DNA from: Lojkania enalia
Lineage: Eukaryota > Ascomycota > Dothideomycetes > Pleosporales
Length of the DNA stretch: 64,000 bases
Direction: 5' to 3'
Assembly: GCA_010094045.1 (NCBI GenBank)
Contig: ML986583.1
Span: 301,532-365,531, forward strand
Positions within the stretch are counted from its first letter, which is position 1. Each line of letters begins with the position of its first letter. Position numbers and translations under genes: made by a program. Shown piece by piece: positions 11,507 to 22,006 of this stretch. Below the pieces are notes generated by a model. That model saw only the letters and a program-made list of their open reading frames with translations. It was not told the origin of the DNA and did no database searches.

Positions 11507-12700
11507 TCACTGCTTATCAAATTCCGCCTTCCCATTCCGTATCGTCGCATACCTCACTTTCGTGCTTTCATCTGGCTGCGAAGCTGCTGGTCCCTCCTTG
11601 GATGAACTAATCTCCTTAATCTCCTCGCGGATCTTGCGGGAAACGGCATCCTGGACAACGCCGGGGGGGCTCGATGCGATTTCATCTACATCCCTCAATG
11701 TCAGGACATCGCTGACTCTCGATCCCCGCGACTGAATTAGCATCGTGGTCGGGCCTTCGAAATGGAGAAAGAGCTACATCCAATTAGACAAAAAACTAGT
11801 CAAAAGAAATCGGTATGATAAATTCACATACGCGATCACCCCATATGGACCGCCGTAGCCACGTCTTGATCGTATGATATATCCTTGCAATTGCCCTCCA
11901 TGTCGGCGTCTCGCTCATAACTCGGAAAAATTTGACGTTCTGCGCTAGTGAGCCGACGCCGAGGTCTGGGATCTGGAAACGGATGTTGGAAGATTTGAAG
12001 CGGAAGGGGAGGGGAGGGTTTGAGGCGGCAGTGTAGGCTATGACATTGCTGTGCACTTATTAGAACTGACGACGTATAGAAGTGGTGGGCGCCGTACCTA
12101 GGATGTGCGACGTAGGTCTCGCCGGCCTTTAATTGCACTTGGTAGATCTGTCCGCTGCCAGCAAGTGCGACGAGTCCTCGTCCGGTGACCAAGGAATTTC
12201 CCCAGTGTGCTACGCCGAGCTTGAAATTGTACCTCGGCTTTACGGAGAGCGAGTTGCCGGTCCATGCTAGGAGGGCTTGCCGCTGAGCTATCTGCCAGTC
12301 TTGTCGACCGTCGAGTTGTACTGTGACAATAGATGATATTTGCGATTTTGTGGATATGAGGGCGGTTATAGGGCTTGTGGAGGAGATCTAAATACTTTAG
12401 TCACCTAGAAGATTGCATGCGGGCATCTATACGAACTCTTTGGTATAGGAAAGGAATGCCGAAGGGCGCCCGTCGGAAAGGCTCGAGGAATGAAAGTGTG
12501 GATCGGGTCTAGAAATTATTAATCCTCAATCCTGAGCTAGAGCGAGGTTTATGTACGTTATCAAACTTCCCACTTAGGCCGACCAAAGTTCCGCGACGGG
12601 TGTAGAGGTTCTGGGAGGCGGCGAGGGAAACAGAGAGGAGCGAAAATGGGGAGCCGACGACTTCGAAGCGCGCATCTAGTGGACTGTAAGTGTATGCCAT
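11507..12700 (-). CDS. AIM24: AIM24-family mitochondrial protein
   Basis: Aim24 is an inner-mitochondrial-membrane protein needed for respiratory-complex and MICOS integrity in yeast. Exons read on the minus strand are 12700-12557, 12508-12437, 12387-12098, 12048-11832 and 11773-11507; the introns are 48-58 bp. One donor is unusual (GTTCGT at 12436). The spliced product contains the family signatures [25 protein letters not shown] (given here in two parts: [25 protein letters not shown]), [37 protein letters not shown] and [20 protein letters not shown], with about 329 aa from the ATG at 12700. That start lacks a targeting presequence. An upstream minus frame from the ATG at 12915 is Arg/Ala-rich and presequence-like, but I could not find a convincing splice joining it. 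The N-terminus is therefore unresolved. Divergent from ATM1. Confidence 0.82.
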
Positions 12701-13195
12701 CCAATTGGTCTCGTGTGTGAGGAAATCATGCCTGGAGAAGGAATCGGCGCGGCCGCCGGATTGATACTGATTTCCTGGTCGAGGGCCGGGTCAGAGGATG
12801 AAGCCGTGGCCGTGATATTGATGCATCGCGACGCAATTGGAGGTCGGCGGGCTGTTCGCGCGGCGTTCGCGCGACGGGCGACGCATATCAGAGGCGACGC
12901 TTGCGGACGAAGCATTGCGGGCCCTGCCAATGTTCGTCGTCGTCCGCGAGCGGTCCAGTCTTGATGAAGGTCCGCAAGCTTGAGCTCGACGCGGGGCTTG
13001 GCGCCGATGGGTCCGATGTCCGATGTCATGCAGCCCTGTGCGGGACAAACGGCGCACGCGATGGCGAGCTCTGGCTGGCGACGGCTCGTAGCTCCACACC
13101 CCTGCGCTTCTTTTCTTCCCTTTGCATCGAAGCGCGCAGGGAGAGCTTCAATTCCTCTCTCAAGCCGTCACGCCGCTGAATATGCCCTCTCCGCC
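12701..13195. promoter_or_regulatory. Shared upstream region of AIM24 and ATM1
   Basis: GC-rich 495 bp between two divergent genes for mitochondrial proteins, compatible with a bidirectional promoter. Part of it probably encodes the missing AIM24 N-terminus, and ATM1 reading is open upstream of its chosen start to 12980. Confidence 0.4.
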
Positions 13196-15607
13196 ATGCT
13201 GATTCCCCCGCTCTCCCGCGCCGTCTGCTCGCGGCCAGCCCTCCGCACTCTCCGAGCCCGTCCACTCGCCTCCCCCGCCGCACGCGTATTCGCAACCAGT
13301 CCGTTCCATAGAAAAGATGCCCACGGTCGCCGGCAACATCCTCACGGCCACCGCCCTGCGCCGGGCTCAAAGGTGGCCGTCAAACACATGGAACCCGCCA
13401 AATCACATAAGCCGGACCCGTTGCTGGCCGAGCAGACAGTGAGCAATAAAGAGCAGCGTAAGGCAGATTGGGCCATAATAAAGGAGATGTCGAGATACCT
13501 CTGGCCAAAGGATAGTCTGGGCACGAGGTTGCGCGTTGGGACGGCCGTCGGCCTGCTCGTGGGTGCGAAGCTGCTGAATGTGCAGATTCCATTCTACTTC
13601 AAGAGCATAGTCGACTCCATGAACATTGACTTCCTAGCAGTAGGCGGGACTGCGTGGACAGTAGCCGGGACCATGATAATTGCTTGTAAGCTGTCCGGGC
13701 GGAAACGTCCCACTGCCAATATTAACTGAAGACGGCAGACGGGACCACCAGGATAGGTGCTACCTTGTTCCAAGAAGTACGCAACGCGGTTTTCGCCAGC
13801 GTTGCCCAGAAAGCTATCCGTAGAGTGGCTTGCAGTGTCTACGAGCATCTACTTAAACTCGATCTTAGTTTCCATCTCACCCGCCAGACAGGCGGCTTGA
13901 CGAGAGCTATAGACCGGGGTACCAAGGGCATTAGCTTCTTGCTGACATCTATGGTCTTCCATATTCTGCCGACAGCGCTAGAAATCTCCCTAGTCTGCGG
14001 TATTCTGGTAATCTTCGCAGCGTCTAATGCCATGGTAAATCATCTGACTGTGCTAGACCTACAACTATGGCGCCAAATTTGCCCTGATCACGGGAGCCAC
14101 AATGGTTGCATACTCAGCTTTTACCATCCTAACTACATCATGGCGGACGAAATTCAGGAAGCAAGCTAACGCAGCAGATAACAAGGCAGCTACTGTGGCT
14201 GTCGACTCGCTCATCAACTATGAAGCTGTGAAGGTATCCCATCTAATCTGTTACTTGCAAATGAATCAATCTAATCGTTATGTTTTAGTACTTCAACAAC
14301 GAGAAATACGAGGTAGCACGCTACGACAAAGCCCTCCAAGCCTATGAAAAGGCTTCCATCAAAGTCGCAACATCTCTCGCTTTCCTCAATTCAGGTCAGA
14401 ACATCATATTCTCCAGCGCACTGACAGCTATGATGTACCTCGCAGCAAATGGCGTCGCAACCGGACAACTGACTGTTGGTGACCTCGTTATGGTCAACCA
14501 ACTCGTCTTCCAGCTCTCTGTTCCTCTCAATTTCCTTGGCTCAGTCTATCGCGAGCTCCGCCAAAGCTTGCTGGACATGGAAACACTCTTCAACCTCCAG
14601 AAAGTCAACGTCAACGTAAAAGACAAGCCAGATGCCAAACCCCTCATTCTTACCGCTGGGGAAATTCGATTCGAGAACGTCACATTTGGCTACCGTCCCG
14701 ACCGCCCGATTCTCAAAAACCTCAATCTCACTATACCCGCTGGGAAGAAGGTTGCTATCGTCGGACCTAGCGGCTGCGGCAAGTCCACTATCCTCCGCCT
14801 GCTCTTCCGGTACTACGACGTCCAAGAAGGCCGCATATTAATCGACGGCCAAGATATCCGAGACATAACCATAGACAGCCTGCGAAAAGCCATAGGCGTA
14901 GTACCGCAAGACACTCCTCTCTTCAACGCCACCATAGAACATAACATTCGCTATGGTAACCTTGACGCGACACCAGAGGAGGTGCATGCCGCAGCTAAAA
15001 GAGCACATATCCATGATACTATCCAGCATTTCCCGGATGGGTATGGTACGACGGTTGGGGAAAGGGGAATGATGATATCAGGTATGATTGACCCAAAAGG
15101 GGGGTATGTTACCATAAACTAATAGCGTGGATAGGTGGAGAGAAACAGCGTCTTGCTGTTGCTCGACTTATTCTCAAAGACCCGAATCTGCTGTTCTTCG
15201 ACGAAGCGGTAAGACATAGCCCGATCAATACACTAAACGGTTTACTAATATCAACGTGATAGACATCGGCGTTGGATACACATACCGAGCAGGCGCTGCT
15301 TTCACACATTAATTCGATACTCAAAGAGAAGAAACGGACATCTGTCTTCATTGCGCATCGTTTACGGACGATATATGACTCCGACCTCATCATTGTGCTG
15401 AGGGCGGGACAGGTCAGGGAGCAGGGGACACATGAGGAGCTTGTTGATAGCGCGGGATTATATTCAGAGCTTTGGAGTGGTAAGTTTAAGCCCTTTGGCC
15501 TGCCTGGCAATGGGTTGGAATTGATGTTAACTATTATGTGTCTAGCCCAGGAAACATTGTTCGCGGGCAGTAATGGGGAGGAGGGGAGTAGTGGGGATGC
15601 GAGGTAG
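13196..15607 (+). CDS. ATM1: Mitochondrial ABC transporter Atm1
   Basis: Half-size ABC exporter of the inner mitochondrial membrane that exports a glutathione-linked sulfur species for cytosolic Fe-S protein assembly. Seven exons: 13196-13685, 13739-14007, 14057-14233, 14289-15081, 15135-15208, 15263-15479 and 15546-15607, with introns of 49-66 bp. The product is 693 aa, close to yeast Atm1 (690). Residues 1-40 are Arg/Ala/Pro-rich without acids, as in a mitochondrial presequence. The six-helix transmembrane domain includes [20 protein letters not shown] and the [20 protein letters not shown] segment (20 residues). The nucleotide-binding domain has Walker [10 protein letters not shown], the signature SGGEKQR and Walker B LLFFDEATSALD, then IAHRL. 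The start at 13196 gives the presequence; the frame is open further upstream, so a longer form is possible but less likely. Confidence 0.95.
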
Positions 15608-16065
15608 CTCAGTCTTAGGTCATGTGAAACGTATCTAGACGAGGGAGGGCAAAAGGCGACGTCGGAAATGAGCATAATTCACTGCAATAGAAGCTAGAGG
15701 TCTTGCCATGGTAACCAGCTCCATTCCAATTTAATATCTACCAAAGAAGTGCAATGATATCCTGGCGGGCTGTGATGGATTCATGTTATTGTTTCTCCCT
15801 CTTAAGTTTTTTGGCATGGGCGGTTTTGGAAGCCTATTTTGGCTCGTCGGGCTTTGATTTGTCGGAGATTAGTGTTCAGGGAATGTGCACGGTGTACGTA
15901 CGGTGGCGGACTCGTCTCATCGAGCGTTTCTGTTGGATATTGCGTTTGCTAGGTACATCCCATATCAGGCTCATGGCGAGTCTGTCGGAAATTGTAGAGT
16001 GGGGGAGGGAAATGAAAGGGTGATTGATAGAGAAGAGATGGTGTGAAGGGGTATCTCAACCGATA

Positions 16066-16097
<32 letters not shown>

Positions 16098-16160
16098 GAA
16101 TGCTGTCCTCGATTTGCCATCACCTCTATCTCCCCTCTCTCCTTATCTTTCCAAATACTA
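15608..16160. other. Spacer between convergent ATM1 and hydrolase genes
   Basis: 3' flanks of two convergent genes. An A run at 16075-16097 is a poly(T) tract in the sense of the minus-strand hydrolase and lies downstream of its stop. No gene seen. Confidence 0.6.
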
Positions 16161-17309
16161 CTACGGGTTATACTTCCACCCATGGGCCCTATGAACATCC
16201 CTAATAACCCGCACACAAGCCTCAAAGGCTTCCATTCTCTCCTCCTCGAGAATACTCTTCGGCACTGTTTTCATTAGCCTACATCCCAACCACGCATCTC
16301 ACATATTGGGGACGGAAAACTCACACTCAATCCACCCATGAAACCCCTTCTCAAACACCTTAGCCTCAACTCGCCTCTCGGTGTCGCCCTCCTCCTCGCA
16401 CTCCCTCCTAACCCTCTCCACAAACGCCAATTGCTCGTACATCAAAATATCAATCCCCGCAACAATCAACAACACATTCCTCGGCAACGAATTCTTATCC
16501 GCGATAATGGGGTTCAAGCGCGGATTGGTCAGGTTCTGCATCCTCGCAGGCCCCGCATACGCATCGAAGAGTGGTACCAGGAACGCCAATGGATCCTTCG
16601 CAGGAAAATTGCTCGGCTTTGGCTTGTCTTCCGGCTTGATTCTGAAATCGAGCGCGGGGCAGAAGGCCACGAGCGCAAGCACCTCTATCACGCTCCCCCT
16701 CTCCTTCTGCAAATGGAGCCACATGGCGGCGCTCAGCGCGAGGCTACCGCCCGCGCTCGAACCGCCAAGCGTTAATAACTCGCGGTCAGCACCGAAATGG
16801 GACTCAGCGTGCGTCAGAATCCAGGATAATATGTCTTCTATATCGTTGTGGGCGGCGGGGAACGTGTGTCGGGGGGCAGCGCGGTACTGGCATGATATTA
16901 CCACTGCGTTTGTCCTAGAAGCGAGGAAGTTGCACCACCGGGCATTGGCCTCTGCGAGGCCACCGAGGAACCCCCCGCCGTGGATGTCGATGTGGAGAGG
17001 TCTTAACCTACCCGCCTCTTTTCCCTCGCTTGCCGAGCCGGCGGCTGATGGCGCTGAGAGTGCGGGCGGTTTGTAGACTAGACAGCGCCGGGGCCCGGAC
17101 CGCGTAGGGATGTATAGCACGGTATAGCTATGGTTAAAGAGCCAAGAGGGGGACGTTATGAGTGCGGCGAGGAGGTTTATAGGGACGAGGGGGAGGAGGC
17201 GCCAGCGCTGGGACCAGGGGAGGGAAGAGAATATTGCATCGTAGCCGGGGCGGAAGATGGAGGGGAGAATTGTGAGTTTCGCGTACAGAAATTGAAGGAT
17301 TATAGACAT
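16161..17309 (-). CDS. Alpha/beta-hydrolase fold-3 (HSL-type) esterase
   Basis: 362 aa in two exons, 17309-16325 and 16264-16161; the 60 bp intron begins GTGAGT. The first exon alone runs on to a stop at 16299, but splicing restores a normal family C-terminus (HGWIELPKSILEEERMEAF and onward to HGWKYNP). The oxyanion motif HGGGF is at residues 110-114 and the nucleophile is S185 in GSSAGG. The acid is expected in the AGIDILMYEQ region, and the base is the histidine of FHGW. A hydrophobic N-terminal segment (about 1-20 and 47-60) suggests membrane association. The family hydrolyses short acyl esters and includes vertebrate hormone-sensitive-lipase relatives and fungal secondary-metabolite esterases; the substrate is unknown. 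Convergent with ATM1. Confidence 0.88.
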
Positions 17310-17832
17310 TGCGAGTCAACTAGAGGAGTATTGCGTTGAAAGGGGAGATTATACTGGATTTGGAACGAGCGGAGACTGGATAATGTGACGGTGTTGGAGC
17401 AAAGATACCTGTTTCTGAGAGATGGGAAAGGGGACTGCTAAAAACAGAACTGGAGAAGAGAAGAATGAATGGCATTAGGTTTTGGAATTATGGGATTATG
17501 AGTCGGAATAAAATGCGTAGAGTAGGTCAAGGCCGTTGTTCGAAATTGCGGCTGGGGCAGGCATTCAATGCGAATACGAAATGGTTGTCGGGATGCCACG
17601 CGCCGTGCCGCCGTATTCAAAACGCCTACACCGATGTCTTCGATTGCAGTACCTCAGGCATCTTTATCCAACCAAAATTCGAGTCCGACAGACATCGCAT
17701 CTTAATAAAGCCAACCCCCAAAGAGAAACTAATTGGACCAAAGAGCGAACCACGGAGTTACCCTTTGGGTCAGTGTTTACCGATTTGATGGTTCAATGGG
17801 GCCGCTTCGCTTTACGCATGACAGGACATTAC
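17310..17832. other. Spacer between hydrolase start and AlkB gene end
   Basis: Upstream region of the minus-strand hydrolase and the 3' flank of the minus-strand AlkB gene. Overlapping ORFs on the plus strand are unsupported. Confidence 0.55.
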
Positions 17833-19249
17833 TTATGTCGTATTATCCAGCATCTTCTTCGAATTTTCGTTTCCCCTACTCTTTCTTGTTATATCTGCCC
17901 ACGGCGGCTCACCGTCGTCATCAAATTCTGCCCATTGAAAGAACGAACAGCCTTCCTGCCCAGGTACATAATTCGTATGGCACATCCACATGTACTTTCC
18001 CCTGGTCTCCTTCTTCCTAGTCACGCATCGTAAAACAGTGGGTACGCCGCACTTACATTTCGGGGTGAACCTTGGGTGTAGGCTCGCTTTATAGCATCGA
18101 TATGTAATATTGAGCCGCTTGTTCTTTGCCAAAGGATGCGGGTCGATAGCTTGTGCTGGGGCGATAGAGTGCTTCCATTCTTCCTGCATCTCTGCATGCA
18201 TTACAAGTAGTGAGTTGTGCGGGAGATGGATAGATATTTGGCCCTGGGCATCCGCGAGGGAACCATCGTCTTTCCGATACTCGTCGTCTTCGGCAACAAT
18301 TTTTCGGACACGAAACTCTCGGGATACGCCGAGACTTATGCTACCGATGACTGCCCGTGGGCCAAGGTAAGTGAGTTGATCAGAATGATAACCCACGCTT
18401 TCTTGAGGTCCATCGTAGCAGTTGACAAAGGCGGTGTTGGGCTTCCATGGCTCCGCAGATTGATATTTGAGCTTCTTTCCGCCGGGGTAAAAGTCCCGAA
18501 TGCGGCGTTGGATCTCACTATTTACGGCTTCTTCAACCTGTACAGATGCTTTGCGCATTTCTGGGAGAGTGCATCGCACATCCTCGTATTATGTTAGTAT
18601 TTAAATATAGTCGCATGCTACATGTAACTGGCATACCTACCGTAACCTTCTTGCCATCATATATATACTCTGTTTTCTGCTGCTCCTGCTCATCCCAGCT
18701 ATTTACGTAGAAGCAAAAGGTATGCGGACTCTTCACAGTCCTTTCAAAAAGCTGGAATTCCAAACATGAATAGGTAGGCGCTTCATTTAAAAGCTCAAGA
18801 AGTAAAGCGTCGGCTTGTTTTGCGGGCAAAAAGTTGTGGATGATGGAGCATGGGGTATGGGCTTCAATGTCCTCTGGCGTATATAAATGAAGTGTGGTGC
18901 CTCTTTTGGTCAGGGGTTGCTTTGCCGGCCCAGTACTTAGGGACGTAATCCGATATGATGAAAGTGAGGACTGATACCCTGTTCCAGATGGAGCTGGTCT
19001 TTTTCTGGGCGAGACAGACTGGCTGCGGCCAAGAAAGTCAGCTGCTTCCTCGACGGAGCCATCTGAGGCGAGAAGTGCTTCTAGAAGAATATCTTGGGTG
19101 AGGTTCGGATGTAGTGATGCTAGTAATGCCAGCTTAAAGTCTGTAGATTCGTCGTCGGATGTCACGTTCTCGGGCGTTGAGATTTGTTGCGTTGCCACCT
19201 CATTCGAATCGTCAAGTCGTTTCCGCTTCCGGGACATGAAAGCGTCCAT
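17833..19249 (-). CDS. AlkB-type 2OG/Fe(II) dioxygenase with CUE and GRF domains
   Basis: 452 aa in two exons, 19249-18641 and 18582-17833; the 58 bp intron is GTAGGT...CGAG. The N-terminus carries a nuclear-type basic stretch (SRKRKRLDD), then a CUE-like ubiquitin-binding helical domain at about residues 37-76 (LALLASLHPNLTQDILLEAL, 20 residues). The catalytic double-stranded beta-helix follows: iron ligands H269 and D271 in GYHSDQ and H341 in EEWKHSI, with 2-oxoglutarate-binding arginines in KRLNITYR (R359, R365). The C-terminal ~50 residues form a Cys-rich GRF-type zinc finger (KCKCG...C...C). ALKBH2/3-class enzymes oxidatively demethylate alkylated DNA or RNA bases; the GRF finger suggests single-stranded nucleic-acid binding. 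A repair role is inferred. Divergent from PEX7. Confidence 0.88.
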
Positions 19250-19553
19250 CTTCAGCTTTCACTCGAGCAGATCCGCGCATTATCGCGAGATCTCTGGTTG
19301 TTGATGGCTTATTCTAGGCAGCACCGCGCTGGGATGGATGTGAATAACGGAAACGCGCTATCACATGATAGACTTCCCCGCAATGACCCTCGGCGGGGGC
19401 GGCTGAACCCTGGGAGAGCCGCGGTGAGCGGCATCGTCACCGAGAAACCAAGATGAACATAACCACCGCATCCTATCCCCAGCGAGCAATGGTGCGCTCT
19501 GAGGGTATATATTATCACGTGCGGTAGACTCTCGACCTACGCTCCGAACCACA
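19250..19553. promoter_or_regulatory. Bidirectional promoter, AlkB-like gene / PEX7
   Basis: A 304 bp spacer between two divergently transcribed start codons; it must carry both promoters. No specific binding site was identified. Confidence 0.5.
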
Positions 19554-20677
19554 ATGCTGGAATTCCGGACACAGGGCTATAATGGCTACAGCGTTAAGTA
19601 CTCGCCCTTTTTCGACTCGCGCATAGCCGTCGCCGCATCGGCAAACTTTGGGTTAGTAGGCAATGGAAGAGTATATATCCTAGGATTAACACCGAATGGC
19701 ATCGTTGTGGAGAAATGGTATGCGACCGTAAATTCTTCGTACCAATGTCACAATTCTGATGGTAATAATCTAGGTTTGACACCCAAGACTCGCTCTTTGA
19801 CACTACCTGGTCTGAATCCCATGAGAATCAGTTGCTCGCAGCCAGCGGCGATGGCTCCGTAAAGCTCTTTGATATCACGCTTTCACAATTTCCAATACAG
19901 TCATGGCAAGAGCACGCCCGCGAAGTCTTCTCTGTGCACTGGAATCTGGTCGGTAAAGACACTTTCCTCTCCAGCAGCTGGGACGGCACGATTAAGATAT
20001 GGAACCCAAACGCCAATGCTAGTCTAACGACGTTGCCCACACATTCATGCACATACTCTGCCGAGTTCAGTCCTCATAGTCCAAGCATACTGAGCAGTGT
20101 GAGCTCGGACTCCCACCTGAGAGTCTTCGACCTGAGAACGCCGGCAAGCGCGAGTAATCACTTGACAATGAATATCCCGATACACACACCGCCGAAACCG
20201 CGAATGGGAGCTGCGGCTCCGGTTGGTGTGCCTCCCTCGGAAGCGCTTACGCACGACTGGAACAAGTATCGAGATACGATAATTGCAACGGCAGGCGTTG
20301 ATCGCCTTATCCGTACGTTTGACATCCGCGCACCCGCTGCGGGGCCTATTGCTGTACTATCCGGGCATGAATATGCTGTAAGAAGGATAACATGGTCACC
20401 ACATCTGTCTGATATCTTACTCAGCGCGAGCTACGATATGACGTGTCGAGTGTGGACAGATGGCAGTGCAATGGGCGTGGGATCTGTTAGGCAAGAGAAT
20501 ATGGTACAAGATGACCCAATGGTATATGGGGGAGGTAAAGAAATGGGAAGCATGGGAAGACACACTGAGTTCGTTACTGGCGTGGACTGGTGTTTGTTTG
20601 GAGCCGAGGGGTGGTGTGCGAGCACGGGCTGGGACGAGAGGGTTTTAGTATGGGACTGTAGAGCCATTATGCAATGA
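19554..20677 (+). CDS. PEX7: Peroxin-7, PTS2 import receptor
   Basis: Cytosolic WD40 receptor that binds the N-terminal PTS2 signal of peroxisomal matrix proteins and hands them to the import docking complex. Two exons, 19554-19717 and 19774-20677; the 56 bp intron (GTATGC...CTAG) splits a tryptophan codon. The spliced 355 aa begin MLEFRTQGYNGYSVKYSPF, the conserved Pex7 N-terminus, and continue through about six or seven WD repeats. These include ASGDGSVKLFD, SSSWDGTIKIWNP, AGVDRLIRTFDIR, SASYDMTCRVW and STGWDERVLVWD. The length matches the family. A short insertion rich in Gly/Met (about residues 285-305) sits between the last two blades. Confidence 0.94.
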
Positions 20678-22006
20678 TCAACGCTGCAAACCCTGCCCGG
20701 TTTCGATTACTCCTTGTTCCAAAGGGTCGAATCGAAAAACGAGTGCAATTATACCGAACTCTCAGTAACTCTAGTGAAGATTCTACTATCCGTATCGCGA
20801 ACCTGTCAATATACAGACATAACAGGACAAATACATCTACGTACAAGACCGATCCGTCGACAGCTAGTCTACTGGAGCCAGGGATACAACACCACGGGGT
20901 CCCCTTTTGCATAGCCTCCGCGACCCTTAAGTTCGCCAAAGGCACCAAAAGATAACCCACAGATGGCGTCGCACACACGCCTCGGCTAGTACCCGAATTC
21001 GGTTCCTCAACTCTCCGACGCCAATTACACCCTCATCGAACATTGCCGCTCTCGTTGATGACTGTTCGCTTGCTATCCGAAGCCTATCTTTTGATAGGAC
21101 GCCACAACACACCGCCACCCGGCACGGCCACACCTCCAATGATGCGGCCAATCACGATGCTGGCAATTAATAGACTGGGTCACGGCATCAATAATTGTCG
21201 GCACTATCGAAACGGCCGCAAAGGGCAACGGTGGCCCATTCCAGGCTGTCAGGTGAATGCGTAACATTCCGAGTACGACCGTCAAGCTCATAAAGCACGT
21301 ATTGATTAGAAAGTGTTGGGTCGTGCCAAGGGTCGAGTGTCGACCAGTCGACAAGAGACGGCAAAGGACACGGCAGCTCTGAAATTAAGCGGAGAGACGT
21401 CCTCAAGGAGGTCAATTCTTGCTTCGGGCTGTTGGATGAATTGGCCCATTATTGCTCGGTGACGTTTGGAAAGACTGCGGGAGGCGTTCCTTGGATGGCC
21501 CTTGGCCGAGAGTCTTGGCTAGCGTCATGTCTTTTGGTCCAGGGGTGCACCTCACCCAACCAATGCCTCCCCTGTCAGGACGCATCCAGAAAATCGCGAT
21601 GGACTGATCACTGCCTATATCGAAAGCCTCATGACGCATGCTGTCCTCGGCCAGGCATCCTACAAACAGGAACAAGATGGGGGACCTGCTATTGACGAGG
21701 ATTTCCCTCGCTATTAGAACCGCTTTTATTTTGTACTCCCAGCTGCTGTCTGTCTCCCCATTGTTCACTGCGGGCTCTACTGCCGTGCTGTTCCTCGTAT
21801 ACTGTCGCGTGCTTCTGCGGGCTACCCGCATTATTTCTGTATTCCGGCGTAGCACGCTACCAGCGTTGCCACTCGTAACCCTCTCCTTGATCTTTTATTA
21901 CCCGTGAAGGCAGGGTATTATAAACTTGTCCCACCACGTCATTTTCAATTCATCCGGCATTCTAATAGCTACACAAATCGCGACTTCGAAGGTCGCACGC
22001 TCAGCC
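20678..22006. other. Intergenic region with possible broken membrane-protein gene
   Basis: No intact gene was identified. Minus-strand sequence at 21084-21384 looks like coding DNA with a frame change (entered separately). Other ORFs (21412-21855 minus, 21432-21695 plus) overlap each other and lack support. The upstream part serves the kelch gene starting at 22007. Confidence 0.45.
21084..21384 (-). pseudogene. Possible decayed small multi-pass membrane protein
   Basis: One minus frame (to about 21170) reads as a plausible membrane protein with hydrophobic stretches LINTCFMSLTVVLGML and PFAAVSIVPTIIDAVTQSI. A second frame immediately after it continues as LLIASIVIGRIIGGVAVP and stops at 21084. 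The two overlap by a few bases, so no intron can join them. This suggests a frameshift, a sequencing error, or coincidence. A plausible acceptor (TTTCAG) lies at the upstream end near 21380, but no first exon was found. Confidence 0.25.

Noticed and set aside
16381..17076. 231 aa plus ORF opposite the hydrolase
   Set aside because: Antisense shadow; the minus strand has a complete catalytic triad framework.
21412..21855. 147 aa minus ORF
   Set aside because: Overlapped by an equally plausible plus ORF; no domain seen.
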